Source: Leptofilum sp965223285 (GTDB lineage: Bacteria; Chloroflexota; Anaerolineae; Promineifilales; Promineifilaceae). Taken from it: a stretch of 64,000 bases of DNA. The stretch lies in NCBI RefSeq assembly GCF_965223285.1, contig NZ_OZ244997.1, forward strand, positions 5,704,001 to 5,768,000, read 5' to 3'. Shown here one piece after another: positions 44,120 through 53,241 of the stretch (position 1 is its first letter; the number at the start of each line of letters is the position of its first letter). The notes under the pieces were generated by a model. The model did no database searches, was not told the DNA's origin, and saw only the letters and a list, made by a program, of their open reading frames with translations. The translations under genes were made by a program, and so were the position numbers.

Positions 44120-45028
44120 ATGAAAGACAAAATCGCACGATTAAAAGCGTTATTACACGGCGGGGTAGCACCTGCCTTGGCAACACCAATTTTGGCAGAT
44201 GGGGTGTCGGTGAACACGGCCGTATTGCCCCAACTTATCAACTTTTTGCTCGATGCGGGGGTAAGTGGTCTGTTTGTGGGTGGCACCACCGGGGAAGGCG
44301 TGTTGTTGAGTGATGCCGAGCGGATGCGGCTGCATGAAACGGCCGTCTCAGTGGTAGACGGCCGCGTGCCAGTAATCCTACACACAGGAACCAACCAACT
44401 TGAATCGACTCTAGCTTTGTGCCGCCATGCTGAACAAATTGGCGCAGACGCGGTGGCGGTGGTTACGCCGTACTTTTATAAAATGAATGATGATGGCTTG
44501 GCAGCTTATTACCATCAGGTGGCGGTCAGCGCTCCCAGCCTGCCGCTCATGCTGTACGATATTCCCCAACTGGCTGTCAATGGCATCACACCGAGCTTGC
44601 TGGCGCGGTTGGGTGCGGAAATTCCATCGTTGCTGGGCATCAAATCCAGCCGACCGGATGCTCAGATTGTGCGGCAATTGCTGGATGCGGCTCCGCCACA
44701 GTTGCTGTTTTTGGCAGGCAACGAAGCGGCTGCCTTAGGCATGTTGGCCCTGGGCGCGGATGGCTTGATTAGTGGGTTGAGTACGGCCGTTCCTGAACCA
44801 TTTATTGCCCTTACACAAGCGTTTTTTAACGGTGAGATTGTCGAAGCCCAGCAGCACCAGCGGCACATTAACCGCCTGCTAGCCCAACTGCCAGCAGGCG
44901 CGCGCATCGGGGCCATTAAGCAGACTTTAGCTGGACGCGGCATAGAGATGGGAACGGCCGTTCCCCCGCGCCCCATGCCCAGAGAAGATATTTGGCTGAG
45001 AATACGGCCGTTGCTGGAAACCGCCTAA
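44120..45028 (+). CDS. Dihydrodipicolinate synthase/N-acetylneuraminate lyase family aldolase
   Basis: 302-residue class I aldolase, TIM barrel. Family residues are GGTTGEG (54-60), Tyr146 in LMLYDIPQ, and the Schiff-base Lys175 in LLGIKSSRPD. The family includes DapA, NanA and sugar-acid aldolases. The absence of the NYP-type motif (YDIPQ here) and of lysine-pathway neighbours makes a sugar-acid or hydroxy-acid aldolase as likely as DapA. Four bases separate it from the HAD phosphatase gene, so they are an operon. Three octamers encode TAV and RPL segments, including the C-terminal end. Confidence 0.85.
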   Translation: MKDKIARLKALLHGGVAPALATPILADGVSVNTAVLPQLINFLLDAGVSGLFVGGTTGEGVLLSDAERMRLHETAVSVVDGRVPVILHTGTNQLESTLALCRHAEQIGADAVAVVTPYFYKMNDDGLAAYYHQVAVSAPSLPLMLYDIPQLAVNGITPSLLARLGAEIPSLLGIKSSRPDAQIVRQLLDAAPPQLLFLAGNEAAALGMLALGADGLISGLSTAVPEPFIALTQAFFNGEIVEAQQHQRHINRLLAQLPAGARIGAIKQTLAGRGIEMGTAVPPRPMPREDIWLRIRPLLETA

Positions 45029-45032
45029 TTTC

Positions 45033-45722
45033 ATGAAAAAATTACTCCTGTTTGACATTGACGGCACACTCATCCGCAGTAACGGGGCGGGGCGATTGAC
45101 GCTAGCCTATGCGTTAGAAACGCTGTACGGTACCTGTGGCCCCCTGGATAGCTACAACATGAGCGGCAAGACAGACCCACGCATCATCACGGATTTGCTA
45201 ACGGCCGTGGGCATACCCGCCAAAGAGATCGAACAAAAGCTGCCCGCCATTTATGAGTTGATGGTTGAGCACGGCCAAAAAATCTTTTGGGAAAAAGAGA
45301 TGGCTCCGTGTCCAGGCATAGAGGCGCTTTTAAATCAGTTGACGGCCAGAGATGATTTGCTGTTGGGTTTGCTCACTGGCAACGCCCAGCTAACTGCCCC
45401 GCTGAAGCTAACGGCCGCTGGCCTCGACCCGCTTCTGTTTAAAGTTGGGGCTTACGGGTCTGATGCGCTAGATAGAAATGAATTGCCAGCCATCGGCATG
45501 GCCCGAGCCAATCAGTTGACGGGGGGCAATTTCAATGGTAACAATACAATCATTATTGGCGACACTCCGGCAGACATTTTATGTGCGCGGGCTGGAAGAG
45601 CAACGGCCGTTGCTGTAGCCAGCGGTTGGCACGCCGCATCAACATTGGCCGAATACCATCCAGATCACCTGTTCGATAATCTTGCAGATACTGACCAGGT
45701 ACTAGATGTGATTCTTGGGTAA
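45033..45722 (+). CDS. HAD-superfamily phosphatase (phosphoglycolate phosphatase-like)
   Basis: 229 residues with the DxDGT nucleophile motif LFDIDGTLI at the N-terminus, motif II LLTGN, and motif IV IIIGDTPADILCA. The helical cap between residues 15 and 100 is of the phosphoglycolate-phosphatase type. It is probably a sugar-phosphate or glycolate phosphatase. It is transcribed with the aldolase four bases upstream. Confidence 0.88.
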   Translation: MKKLLLFDIDGTLIRSNGAGRLTLAYALETLYGTCGPLDSYNMSGKTDPRIITDLLTAVGIPAKEIEQKLPAIYELMVEHGQKIFWEKEMAPCPGIEALLNQLTARDDLLLGLLTGNAQLTAPLKLTAAGLDPLLFKVGAYGSDALDRNELPAIGMARANQLTGGNFNGNNTIIIGDTPADILCARAGRATAVAVASGWHAASTLAEYHPDHLFDNLADTDQVLDVILG

Positions 45723-45743
45723 CTTTATGATGGAGGGAAACTC

Positions 45744-46025
45744 GTGGAGAAAAAAGAGATTACCAAACTTAGCCTTCACGCTGCCAAACCAACAATCTTC
45801 AAAATAAGCCTGCTGCATGAGTGGGTTGTCTGGCAGTTCCCCAAAAAAGACCCAAATGCCACGGGATTTTGCGGTGCAGCCCATCCGCCGCTAGAACAAC
45901 ACGGCTGGTTCCCCGCAATTGTGCGACCTGAAAAAAATGAAGTTCATATTTACGGCCATGTTCTAGAGACATATGAGTCTCCAGAAAAAGCTGCCGATTT
46001 TTTCGCCGCTCCCCCAAAAAGTTAG
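45744..46025 (+). CDS. Small hypothetical protein
   Basis: 93 residues from GTG 45744, preceded by GGAGGG at good spacing. It has a short, mixed composition with no signal peptide (KKEITKLSLHAAKPTIFKISLLHEW..., and GWFPAIVRPEKNEVHIYGHVLE). No family is recognised. It lies 21 bp after the phosphatase gene and its stop overlaps the GlgC stop by three bases on the opposite strand. I think it is real, on ribosome-site and coding-pattern grounds. Confidence 0.65.
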   Translation: MEKKEITKLSLHAAKPTIFKISLLHEWVVWQFPKKDPNATGFCGAAHPPLEQHGWFPAIVRPEKNEVHIYGHVLETYESPEKAADFFAAPPKS

Positions 46026-47278
46026 ATTACTGTACCGTCTGGAATAACGGCATTTTTAGGCACAATGACGATGCCATCTGTTGCAACCCAATTCGGCCCT
46101 TCCCCATCTGGTCTGTCTGGGATATTGCGAATCACTACGTTGCGCCCGATACGTGCATTTTTGTCAACAATAGCACCTGCAATCGAACTGCCTTCGCCAA
46201 TACCCACGTCCGGAATTCCTTTGGTTGCATTTTCCTGCAGCATCGCTTCCGATTCGTAATAATCCGCCCCCATGATGATGGTTGCTTCAATTCTGGTATT
46301 GGCTTTGACAATGCTGCGTAAGCCGATGACGGCATTGCTAATGTTTGATTTGGAAATGCGGCAGCCATCGGTGAGTAGAACATCGTCTAAACTGGCACCA
46401 TTGATTTCAGAGGCAGGCAAGAAGCGTGCTCGGGTATAAATTGGTGCTTTGGCACTGTAAAAATCGAATGGTGCATCGGCGGAGGCCATGTCCAGGTTGA
46501 CCTGGTAAAAACGTTGAATGGTTCCAATATCTTCCCAGTACCCTTCAAAAATGAATCCTTTCAAATGACAGGACTCCATTGCTTGCGGCAAGACATCCCG
46601 ACCAAAATCGTTTCCATCGCCATCAAGTAGTTCAAACAGCATATCGGTATTGAACACGTAAATGCCCATCGAGGCCATGAACGACCGTTCCGCACCGGGC
46701 CAGCTTGCCATCACATCCAGCTCTGCGTCTGTCTTGGGCTTCTCCTTAAACTCAACTACGTTTTTCTCGCCATCCAGCTTCAAGATACCCAGGCCTGGAG
46801 CCGCATCGCGGCCAACAGGCTGTACTGCTACCGTGACATCTGCGTTTGTTTCAACGTGTTGCTCAACAAACTTGCGGTAATCCATGCGATACAAATGATC
46901 GCCAGCCAGTATGAGCGTATATTTGGCTCCTGCCTGCTTAATTTCGATGGCTTGCTTGCGGACGGCATCGGCCGTGCCCTGGTACCAATCTACACTGGTT
47001 GGCTTTTGTTCTGCAGCCAGGATTTGAACCCAACCGGGCGAAAAAACATCTCGATTGTAGGTGCGGTGAATATGCCTATGAAGTGATACGGAGTTGAACT
47101 GGGTGAGAATTGCAATTTTTTCGATGCCAGCATGAAGGCAGTTGCTCATGGGAATGTCAATAAGGCGATATTTGCCTGCGAGCGGCACAGCGGGTTTGGC
47201 ACGCTCTTTTGTTAATGGGTACAAGCGAGTTCCTGCGCCGCCGCCCAAAATTAGACCAAGCACATCTTGCATTTGCAT
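46022..47278 (-). CDS. glgC: Glucose-1-phosphate adenylyltransferase
   Basis: 418 residues from ATG 47278 (GGGGAAA upstream; an in-frame upstream start at 47344 is not supported). It makes ADP-glucose from ATP and glucose-1-phosphate for glycogen. Visible marks are LILGGGAGTRLYPLTKERAKPAVPLAGKYRLIDIPMSN (regulatory and nucleotide site), AGDHLYRMDY, FKEKPK and GYWEDIGT, then a C-terminal left-handed beta-helix. No other glycogen gene is in the window. The gene lacks the ACGGCCGT octamer. It is convergent with the small gene upstream and divergent from tatA. Confidence 0.95.
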   Translation of the reverse strand: MQMQDVLGLILGGGAGTRLYPLTKERAKPAVPLAGKYRLIDIPMSNCLHAGIEKIAILTQFNSVSLHRHIHRTYNRDVFSPGWVQILAAEQKPTSVDWYQGTADAVRKQAIEIKQAGAKYTLILAGDHLYRMDYRKFVEQHVETNADVTVAVQPVGRDAAPGLGILKLDGEKNVVEFKEKPKTDAELDVMASWPGAERSFMASMGIYVFNTDMLFELLDGDGNDFGRDVLPQAMESCHLKGFIFEGYWEDIGTIQRFYQVNLDMASADAPFDFYSAKAPIYTRARFLPASEINGASLDDVLLTDGCRISKSNISNAVIGLRSIVKANTRIEATIIMGADYYESEAMLQENATKGIPDVGIGEGSSIAGAIVDKNARIGRNVVIRNIPDRPDGEGPNWVATDGIVIVPKNAVIPDGTVI

Positions 47279-47425
47279 GTAGATTTCCCCTTTGGTTTCA
47301 TTAACGACATTTGTAGGTACTTTGTTCAGGTTCCCCGTACACAATTAAAACAGAGAAATGGCTTTTCGACCAATAACAAAATTTAATGAACAGATGCGTA
47401 GAGCTACTGCGTTTTGCTTATTCTC

Positions 47426-47434
47426 TGTTATAAT
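47426..47434 (+). promoter_or_regulatory. Possible extended -10 promoter element
   Basis: TGTTATAAT combines the TGn extension with a perfect TATAAT. No -35 hexamer is recognisable at 16-18 bases. It would give a leader of about 225 nt for tatA. Confidence 0.35.
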
Positions 47435-47630
47435 TTTGCTGCTGCTAAACAATTGCATTGGCAAATGCAAATGATAGATAAAAGCCTTATTAATCTTGAC
47501 TCTATTGCAACTTTTGGGCTTTTGTCAGGTAGTAATGTGTAAAAGCTAGATATTTTGAATGAGTGCGACCCTTCATTTGGCTTTTACTTGAGCAAACCGA
47601 AAAGAAATCGCCCTTTGGTTTTCAAGATAA

Positions 47631-47651
47631 TTTCTATGGTTTTCATAGAAA
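47631..47651 (+). promoter_or_regulatory. Hairpin overlapping the tatA ribosome binding site
   Basis: TTTCTATG (47631-47638) pairs perfectly with CATAGAAA (47644-47651) around a five-base loop. The ribosome site AAAGGAG (47649-47655) begins inside the 3' arm. Such a stem could mask the site and make tatA translation temperature- or factor-dependent. Confidence 0.5.
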
Positions 47652-47665
47652 GGAGATTTTCATTC

Positions 47666-47848
47666 ATGGCAGGTTTAGGTGTTCCCGAACTTCTGATTAT
47701 TTTGGCAGTTGTGCTGCTTGTTTTTGGTGTCGGCCGCATTAGCCGTATTGGTTCCGAACTAGGCAAAGGTATTAGTGCCTTTCGCGAGGGCGTGCGTGAA
47801 GGCAGCCAAGAAGATGACGAGAAAGACACCTCGGAAATTGAGGCATAA
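47666..47848 (+). CDS. tatA: Sec-independent translocase protein TatA
   Basis: 60 residues: a single N-terminal helix (VPELLIILAVVLLVFG), the hinge glycine GRI, then an amphipathic helix (IGSELGKGISAFREGV) and an acidic tail. This is the standard TatA/E layout, forming the pore of the twin-arginine export system. It starts at ATG 47666 with AAAGGAG upstream; a longer in-frame start would add non-conserved residues. It is followed by tatB and tatC, giving a complete tatABC operon. Confidence 0.95.
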   Translation: MAGLGVPELLIILAVVLLVFGVGRISRIGSELGKGISAFREGVREGSQEDDEKDTSEIEA

Positions 47849-47870
47849 GTTGTCGGCGAGTTGACGTTTT

Positions 47871-48356
47871 ATGGACAGCTTTTTTGGTATTGGCTTTCCG
47901 GAACTAATTCTCATTCTAATTGTTGCGGGCATCGTCATGGGGCCGGAGCGCATTGGGCAGGCTGCGCGTTGGCTGGGCCGTACCACTGCTCAAATGCAAA
48001 AAATTTCGCGCGGGTTTATGCGCCAGCTCAACCATGAGTTAGATAATTCTGGGGACGGGGAAGCCTTACGAGAAACAATGCAAGAGCTGCAACAGCTTCG
48101 TAAGGAGCTAACAGATTTGCGCGGTGAAATCACTCAGGCCACTTCTGAAACAACTCAGGCCGGAAAACAGGCATTTGCGGATATTAATAACAGCATTCAA
48201 CTGCCAAATTTGATGCCCTCCCCGACAGTTAAGGGCGTTTCCAATGGCAAGCCCACATCTACTCCGGAGCAAAATGAAACCGTGGTAGATGATGAGCAAG
48301 AAACGGCCGTACCCCACCTACCCTCCCTTCTCGATGTGCCGGACGATCCTGAATAA
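47871..48356 (+). CDS. tatB: Sec-independent translocase protein TatB
   Basis: 161 residues: short N-terminal helix GIGFPELILILIVAGIVMGPERIG, an amphipathic helix, then a long charged C-terminal tail with a coiled-coil stretch (ETMQELQQLRKELTDLRGEI). The FPEL and GPERI(P/G) positions and the long tail separate TatB from TatA. The gene ends one base into tatC. Confidence 0.9.
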   Translation: MDSFFGIGFPELILILIVAGIVMGPERIGQAARWLGRTTAQMQKISRGFMRQLNHELDNSGDGEALRETMQELQQLRKELTDLRGEITQATSETTQAGKQAFADINNSIQLPNLMPSPTVKGVSNGKPTSTPEQNETVVDDEQETAVPHLPSLLDVPDDPE

Positions 48357-49144
48357 TGGCCAAAGCAAACTCCCCCTCAGATACCCTGATCGATGAAGGA
48401 CTAGAGGCTGGCAGCCTGACGCTGCTTGGTCACTTAAATGAGCTGCGGATTCGGTTAACGTATGTTGCTGTGGCGTTGCTGGTTACCACTGCATTCAGTT
48501 TTGCTTTTGCGGAACCCGTGCTGCAATTTTTGTTGGGGCCATACGCGCAGAGCATTGAAGGGATTGTAGAGTTACAAACATTAGAGCCAACCGAAGGGAT
48601 TGAAACGTTTTTCAGAATCTCTTTGCTCTCTGGAGCAATATTTTCCATGCCCGTGATTTTGTACCAGTTTTGGCAATTTATTGTTCCGGGACTCACGCGC
48701 AACGAAAAGCGGTACGTTTTTATCTTTTTGCCCAGTGCCCTCATTTTATTTGCACTAGGAATTTTGTTTGCCTGGTTTGTGCTTATTCCAGCGGCCATCT
48801 TCTTTTTAGCGGGTTTTTTGAGCACTATCTTTAAACCGGAATGGACGCCGACTGGATACATTGGGTTTGTGCTGCGTATGTTATTTTGGATTGGCATTGC
48901 CTTTGAAATGCCGGTGATTATCTACTTTGTTGCCCGTGTAGGGGTCGTTACAGCCAAAGCATTACGTGAACAGTGGCGTTTTGCCGTGGTGGGGATTGCT
49001 GTTTTGGCGGCCATCATTACTCCTTCAATTGATCCCGTAACTATGCTGTTAACGATGGCACCCTTGCTGATACTTTACGTGCTCAGCATTGGTTTGGCCG
49101 TGGTAGGGCAAAGACAATTTGAACGATCAGTAGCAATTGAGTAG
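48356..49144 (+). CDS. tatC: Sec-independent translocase protein TatC
   Basis: 262-residue, six-helix receptor for twin-arginine signal peptides. It has LLGHLNELRIRL at the N-terminus, the FFRISLLSGAIFSMPVILYQFWQFIVPGL region, RNEKRY and the FRIGFVLRMLF...GIAFEMPV loop. It overlaps tatB by one base and is the last gene of the operon. The opposing rhomboid gene ends 13 bp after it. Confidence 0.96.
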   Translation: MAKANSPSDTLIDEGLEAGSLTLLGHLNELRIRLTYVAVALLVTTAFSFAFAEPVLQFLLGPYAQSIEGIVELQTLEPTEGIETFFRISLLSGAIFSMPVILYQFWQFIVPGLTRNEKRYVFIFLPSALILFALGILFAWFVLIPAAIFFLAGFLSTIFKPEWTPTGYIGFVLRMLFWIGIAFEMPVIIYFVARVGVVTAKALREQWRFAVVGIAVLAAIITPSIDPVTMLLTMAPLLILYVLSIGLAVVGQRQFERSVAIE

Positions 49145-49157
49145 CTGTTCAGTGAAT

Positions 49158-49781
49158 TTATGAGGAAATTGGATCGTGTACGTTAATATTGAGTCCATTT
49201 TGCCGCTGACTTAGTACGTAGGCAGCAACGCCCCCGCCGATAAACCCAAACAAATGTGTCTGCCAGGAAATACCGCCCCCTTGTGGCAGCACCCCCCAAA
49301 TAATGCCGCTATAAAGCAGTAAAACAACCAGGGCGATGAGGGTGGCTCGGCAGCTACGTTCAAAGTAAGCAGCCAGCAGCAAGAAGCCAAAGTAACCAAA
49401 AATAAGGCCGCTAGCCCCTAGATGTACAGAGAGCCGAGGCCCGATCAGCCAGGCTCCCAAACCGCCAATTAGCGTGACGATAAATGTTATCAGGAAGAAG
49501 TCGCGTAGGCGGCGGGAGAGCATTACGATGCTGCCCAAGATGAGCAGCGGGCCTGTATTGGCAATGAGATGGCGAAAACCGCCGTGCAAGAATGGTGCCC
49601 ACAATATTCCCAAAAGCCCATCCAGACTGCGCGGGCGAACGCCAAAACCATCGAGCGATCCGCCAAAGACAAGTTGATCAATGCCTTCAATGAGCCACAG
49701 CATTAGGACAAAGCCGCCAACAATGGAAAGCGGGGTTTTGAGCTGTTGCCACAGGTCGGTCTGGGTTCCTGTTTCTTGCAT
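49158..49781 (-). CDS. Rhomboid family intramembrane serine protease
   Basis: 207 residues, about six helices. The catalytic Ser124 lies in HLGASGLIFG, the partner His176 in SWQTHLFGFIGG, and the oxyanion Asn75 in HLIANTGPL. All three agree with active rhomboids, which cleave membrane-anchored substrates within the bilayer. AAGGAAT precedes the ATG at 49781. It is convergent with tatC. In some Gram-negatives a rhomboid activates TatA by cleaving its N-terminus; here TatA is short, so that link is only a possibility. Confidence 0.9.
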   Translation of the reverse strand: MQETGTQTDLWQQLKTPLSIVGGFVLMLWLIEGIDQLVFGGSLDGFGVRPRSLDGLLGILWAPFLHGGFRHLIANTGPLLILGSIVMLSRRLRDFFLITFIVTLIGGLGAWLIGPRLSVHLGASGLIFGYFGFLLLAAYFERSCRATLIALVVLLLYSGIIWGVLPQGGGISWQTHLFGFIGGGVAAYVLSQRQNGLNINVHDPISS

Positions 49782-49889
49782 GGGATTCCTTACATGATGC
49801 TATTTCTAGACAATGTGTCGCTGCACGGCCGTATCGGGCTTATTTCTCCACCATACGCTATTTGGCTGGATTGGTTGCGGACTTAAACA

Positions 49890-51239
49890 TTAGATAAGTT
49901 CGCTGCGCAACACGATGATTGTGCCTAGACCAACAGCCAACAAGCCCACAGCTACCCAGACGATGACACGGCCGTATCCCATACCATCATCCGCACTCGC
50001 ATTGGTTGTATTGGGGGTTTCCACTACTGTTTCTCCACTTGTTCCTGGAACGGCCGTTGCTGAAGAAAGGCTCAGTTGGGTAGAAACGGCCGTTGCCAGT
50101 GGCGTAGCCGTGTGGGTAGGGCTTGGGGCAGTTGGGGTTGCTGACTGTGGCGTGGCTGTGGGTGGCATAGTGGGTAGCGGTGTTGTCGGCAGCTGCCGCA
50201 CCAAAAGCTGATCGCCTGGTTGCAAGATAGCGTTTTGGTCAATATTGTTGAATGTGAGCAGTTCGTCCAATGTTAGGCCGTAACTGAAAGCAATTTCCCA
50301 CAGCGTTTGCCCCCTGCGCACCGAATGGTACAAGATGGGCGTAGGTGTAGGTGGCGGTACCTCGTTGGGGGCCAGGCGCACCCGAATTTGCTCTCCCGGC
50401 TGCAAGACCGCATCCTCTGGCAAGCCGTTTAGCCACAAAATATCTCCCAGCTTCACGCTGTACTGCACGGCGATGGACCAAAGCGACTGCCCCTCTAGCA
50501 CCGTGTGCATGGTTGGGGGTGTTGGCGTGGGCGGCGGTGCCTGACCGTCTGCCAGCCGAATCGTTATTTGGTCGCCTGGATTTACAATAGCGTCAGGCGG
50601 CAGGCTATTAAACAGCAACAAATCAGAAAGACGAATGTCATAATGAGCAGCCAGCGACCACAGTGCTTGCCCCTCCTGCACCACATGGACAATTGAGCCA
50701 TCCTCTTTTGGTTGTGCCAGGGTAATGGGGGTAATAAACAGGGGCGCAGGGCTTGTGTCTGCGGCTGGTGGGGGCGGGGCATCGGAAGGTTGGCCAACAA
50801 CCAGCACGTAGAAATTCTCGTTGCCGTTGGTGGCAAAGCCAGTGCCAGCATCCTGGTAGCGGCTGGTGATGAGGGTATTGTAATGCACAGGGCTGTTAAT
50901 CCACCAATTGAGTCCGCGTGCGGCTGTCATGCCTGTGCCACCTACAATGTTTTCACTAACGCGCCCAACATACCCAACAGCGGCGGCACGGCTTTGGGGA
51001 GTGGAACCACCAAAGCCAGTGTGACTGGTAAAGATGTTGTTGGCCGCCATGAAGTTTGCTTGATCTTGTGCGGCCGCTGCCAGAGCATTGCTATATTGAA
51101 ATGGGACAAGCCCATTGTTATTACGAAACTGGTTCACTTCCTGAAAAATAGCGGAGGCGGTTTGTGCTTGTACGGCCGTTGCTTCCCCCACCAGCAAGAA
51201 CAGGCAAAATAGAACCACAACGATTGTTTTTCTAGCCAT
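49890..51239 (-). CDS. CAP-domain protein with three LysM repeats and a C-terminal membrane anchor
   Basis: 449-residue exported protein. A signal peptide (about 1-25) precedes a CAP/SCP domain (about 27-150: VNQFRNNNGLVPFQYSNAL...TSHTGF...GRVSENI...NWWINSPVHYNTLI). Three LysM units then start HVVQEGQALWSLAAHY, HTVLEGQSLWSIAVQY and HSVRRGQTLWEIAFSY (about 183-345). A Thr/Pro/Ala-rich linker and a last helix (about 425-443) with a short tail follow. LysM binds peptidoglycan or other GlcNAc polymers, so it is a wall-associated surface protein. The three LysM units are near-copies with PPPTPTP spacers. The start has a weak ribosome site. A bioY remnant lies just upstream on the other strand. Confidence 0.88.
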   Translation of the reverse strand: MARKTIVVVLFCLFLLVGEATAVQAQTASAIFQEVNQFRNNNGLVPFQYSNALAAAAQDQANFMAANNIFTSHTGFGGSTPQSRAAAVGYVGRVSENIVGGTGMTAARGLNWWINSPVHYNTLITSRYQDAGTGFATNGNENFYVLVVGQPSDAPPPPAADTSPAPLFITPITLAQPKEDGSIVHVVQEGQALWSLAAHYDIRLSDLLLFNSLPPDAIVNPGDQITIRLADGQAPPPTPTPPTMHTVLEGQSLWSIAVQYSVKLGDILWLNGLPEDAVLQPGEQIRVRLAPNEVPPPTPTPILYHSVRRGQTLWEIAFSYGLTLDELLTFNNIDQNAILQPGDQLLVRQLPTTPLPTMPPTATPQSATPTAPSPTHTATPLATAVSTQLSLSSATAVPGTSGETVVETPNTTNASADDGMGYGRVIVWVAVGLLAVGLGTIIVLRSELI

Positions 51240-51299
51240 GCCAGAACTATATCAACCGAAACGGCCGTTATCAAACTAAGATGGTTAGAAAACAGTCAG

Positions 51300-51459
51300 T
51301 TTAACCCAACCCTAACGCCGCCTACAAACATTTTTTGGCCAGAAAAAAGCCTGAAACAAACCATCATCTTGATGCTAGTCGGTAGCTGGTTGATTGCTGT
51401 GATGGCTCAGGTGCAGATATCCATGTGGCCGGTACCGTTCACAGGGCAAACCTTTTCTT
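51300..51459 (+). pseudogene. bioY: 5' fragment of a biotin transporter gene (bioY), truncated
   Basis: One frame (codons from 51300, checked around 51363-51450) reads FWPEKSLKQTIILMLVGSW and then LIAVMAQVQISMWPVPFTGQTF. This is the N-terminal helix and GQTF motif of BioY, the S-component of the biotin ECF transporter. No in-frame start codon is visible, and the frame runs into the 3' end of the acyl-CoA synthetase gene within a few codons. Only about the first 50 residues of a roughly 190-residue protein remain. The rest was probably lost by deletion. Confidence 0.75.
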
Positions 51460-53241
51460 TTATCCTTTATACATTGCCTCAATTTCGTTGGCAAAATTTT
51501 CGTTAATGATGCGACGCTTAATTTTCATCGTCGGTGTCAACTCACCATCTTCAATGGTAAAGTCACGCGGTAGCACGCGGAAATTCCGTACATGCTCCAC
51601 CCGAGCAAATAGCTTGTTCACCTTCTCGTCAATCTCTTTCTGCAAATGATCTATCAACTTTGGATGTTCATGCAGCGTCTGCCCTTCCAAATTATTCGCT
51701 TGGGCAAATTGTGTGGCTGCATCGGGGTCAAGTGTCAGCAAGGCCGTTAAAAAGCGGCGGCGTTCACCAATAACCACGGCTTGCGACACCAAATCCAGAT
51801 TCTTCAAAGCGGCCTCAATGTTCTTTGGTGCAATGTTTTTACCACCAGAGGTGATGATGATTTCTTTCTTGCGACCGATAATTTTCAAGTAGCTATCCTC
51901 ATCAAATTCACCCAGGTCACCGGAATGCAGCCAACCATCTATCAAATCTGAGGCTGTCGCCGCTTCATTCTTGTAATAGCCCAGAAACACATTCGGCCCC
52001 TTCATCAAAATTTCTCCATCTGGCCCTAACTTGACGTCTGATCCAGGCCATGCTTGGCCGACGGTTCCCACTTTGTTGGCACCAGGCAAATTGGTTGATG
52101 TTGGGCCGCTCCCTTCAGATTGACCATAAAGTTCTACAATTGGTAAATCCAGACTGCTAAGGTAGCGCAAAATTTCTGGGGCAATTGGAGCAGCCGCGGT
52201 TATGAGAATACGTGCCTCTGTTAGGCCAAGACCTTCTTTAACTTTCGAAAAGACCAATTTGCTAGCTAGATTGTGCTGAAATGAGAGCAAGCCACCTGGT
52301 TGTTGCCCTCGGTTACGGACGTTAGCTACCCTGTCGCCAACATCTTGTGCCCACTCTGCAATTTTGGCGCGGACACCGGTGGATTGGGACAGCGTTGCCG
52401 CTATACCTGCCTGGAACCGCTCAAAAATGCGGGGGACGCCAAAGAAGACGGTTGGCTTAACCTCTTTTAGATTGTCGTTGAGATGATCTTGGGGGTGATA
52501 TTGGGCGAAGTAAACCTGGTATGCTGCGGTAATTGCCGCATGAATGCTAAACATTTGCTCGGCGATATGCGAAAGTGGCAGGTAGGAAATGGTGCGGTCT
52601 GATGGCACCAAATGGATCAAGTTTTGTGCGTTTTGGGCGGTGGCAGCCAAATTTTTATGGGAAAGCATGACACCTTTTGGTGGGCCAGTGGTTCCAGAGG
52701 TGTAAATAAGGGTGGCAAGCTGCTCTAATTCCAAGGCTTCCATGCGGGCGTCCACAACACTCTCATCAACCTCATCACCTTTGGCCATAAAGCCTTCCCA
52801 GGTGTGGGTCATATCATCATCAACTTCGGTGCCACGCATGAGAACAATGTGCTTGAGGCAAGCAATATCATCCCGCACCGAGGCGATCTTGTCCCATTGC
52901 CCTTGATTTTCTACTAAAATCACGCTCGATTCTGAGTTCTCGACGATATATTTACACTCTTCCGGAGAGTTGGTTGTGTAGATGCCAGCGGGCGCACCAC
53001 CCACCATCATAGAGGCAAGATCAAAAATTACCCATTCTGGGCGATTGAACCCCAGAATGGTAACGTTTTGGCCTGCTTCTACCCCGAGGGCAACCAGCGC
53101 ACGGGCAGCTTGGCGCACCTGGTTGGTGTACTCCTTCCAAGAGGTCGGTACCCATGCATTGCCAATCTTTTCGTAATATGCGGGCGCGTTGGGGCGTTTA
53201 CGGCCGTTTTCATGCAGCCTGTGGAGAATCGTGTCTGTCAT
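51460..53241 (-). CDS. fadD: Long-chain acyl-CoA synthetase (AMP-forming)
   Basis: 593 residues from ATG 53241 (AGGAGG seven bases upstream). It activates fatty acids to acyl-CoA through an acyl-adenylate. Visible marks are the P-loop-like IYTSGTTGPPKGVMLSH, the core YGQSEGSGP, and the DGWLHSGDLGEFDEDSYLKIIGRKKEIIITSGGKNIAP region with the catalytic Lys further on (MKIKRR near the end). Length and order fit the FACL/AMP-binding family of long-chain synthetases. The gene ends right where a bioY fragment begins on the other strand. Confidence 0.92.
   Translation of the reverse strand: MTDTILHRLHENGRKRPNAPAYYEKIGNAWVPTSWKEYTNQVRQAARALVALGVEAGQNVTILGFNRPEWVIFDLASMMVGGAPAGIYTTNSPEECKYIVENSESSVILVENQGQWDKIASVRDDIACLKHIVLMRGTEVDDDMTHTWEGFMAKGDEVDESVVDARMEALELEQLATLIYTSGTTGPPKGVMLSHKNLAATAQNAQNLIHLVPSDRTISYLPLSHIAEQMFSIHAAITAAYQVYFAQYHPQDHLNDNLKEVKPTVFFGVPRIFERFQAGIAATLSQSTGVRAKIAEWAQDVGDRVANVRNRGQQPGGLLSFQHNLASKLVFSKVKEGLGLTEARILITAAAPIAPEILRYLSSLDLPIVELYGQSEGSGPTSTNLPGANKVGTVGQAWPGSDVKLGPDGEILMKGPNVFLGYYKNEAATASDLIDGWLHSGDLGEFDEDSYLKIIGRKKEIIITSGGKNIAPKNIEAALKNLDLVSQAVVIGERRRFLTALLTLDPDAATQFAQANNLEGQTLHEHPKLIDHLQKEIDEKVNKLFARVEHVRNFRVLPRDFTIEDGELTPTMKIKRRIINENFANEIEAMYKG

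Larger units (their letters stand above)
47279..47665. other. Divergent region between glgC and tatA
   Basis: A 387-bp AT-rich gap without a gene. It holds an extended -10 (TGTTATAAT at 47426-47434, plus strand) with no matching -35, a TTGACT near 47495, and the hairpin at 47631-47651. Confidence 0.5.
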
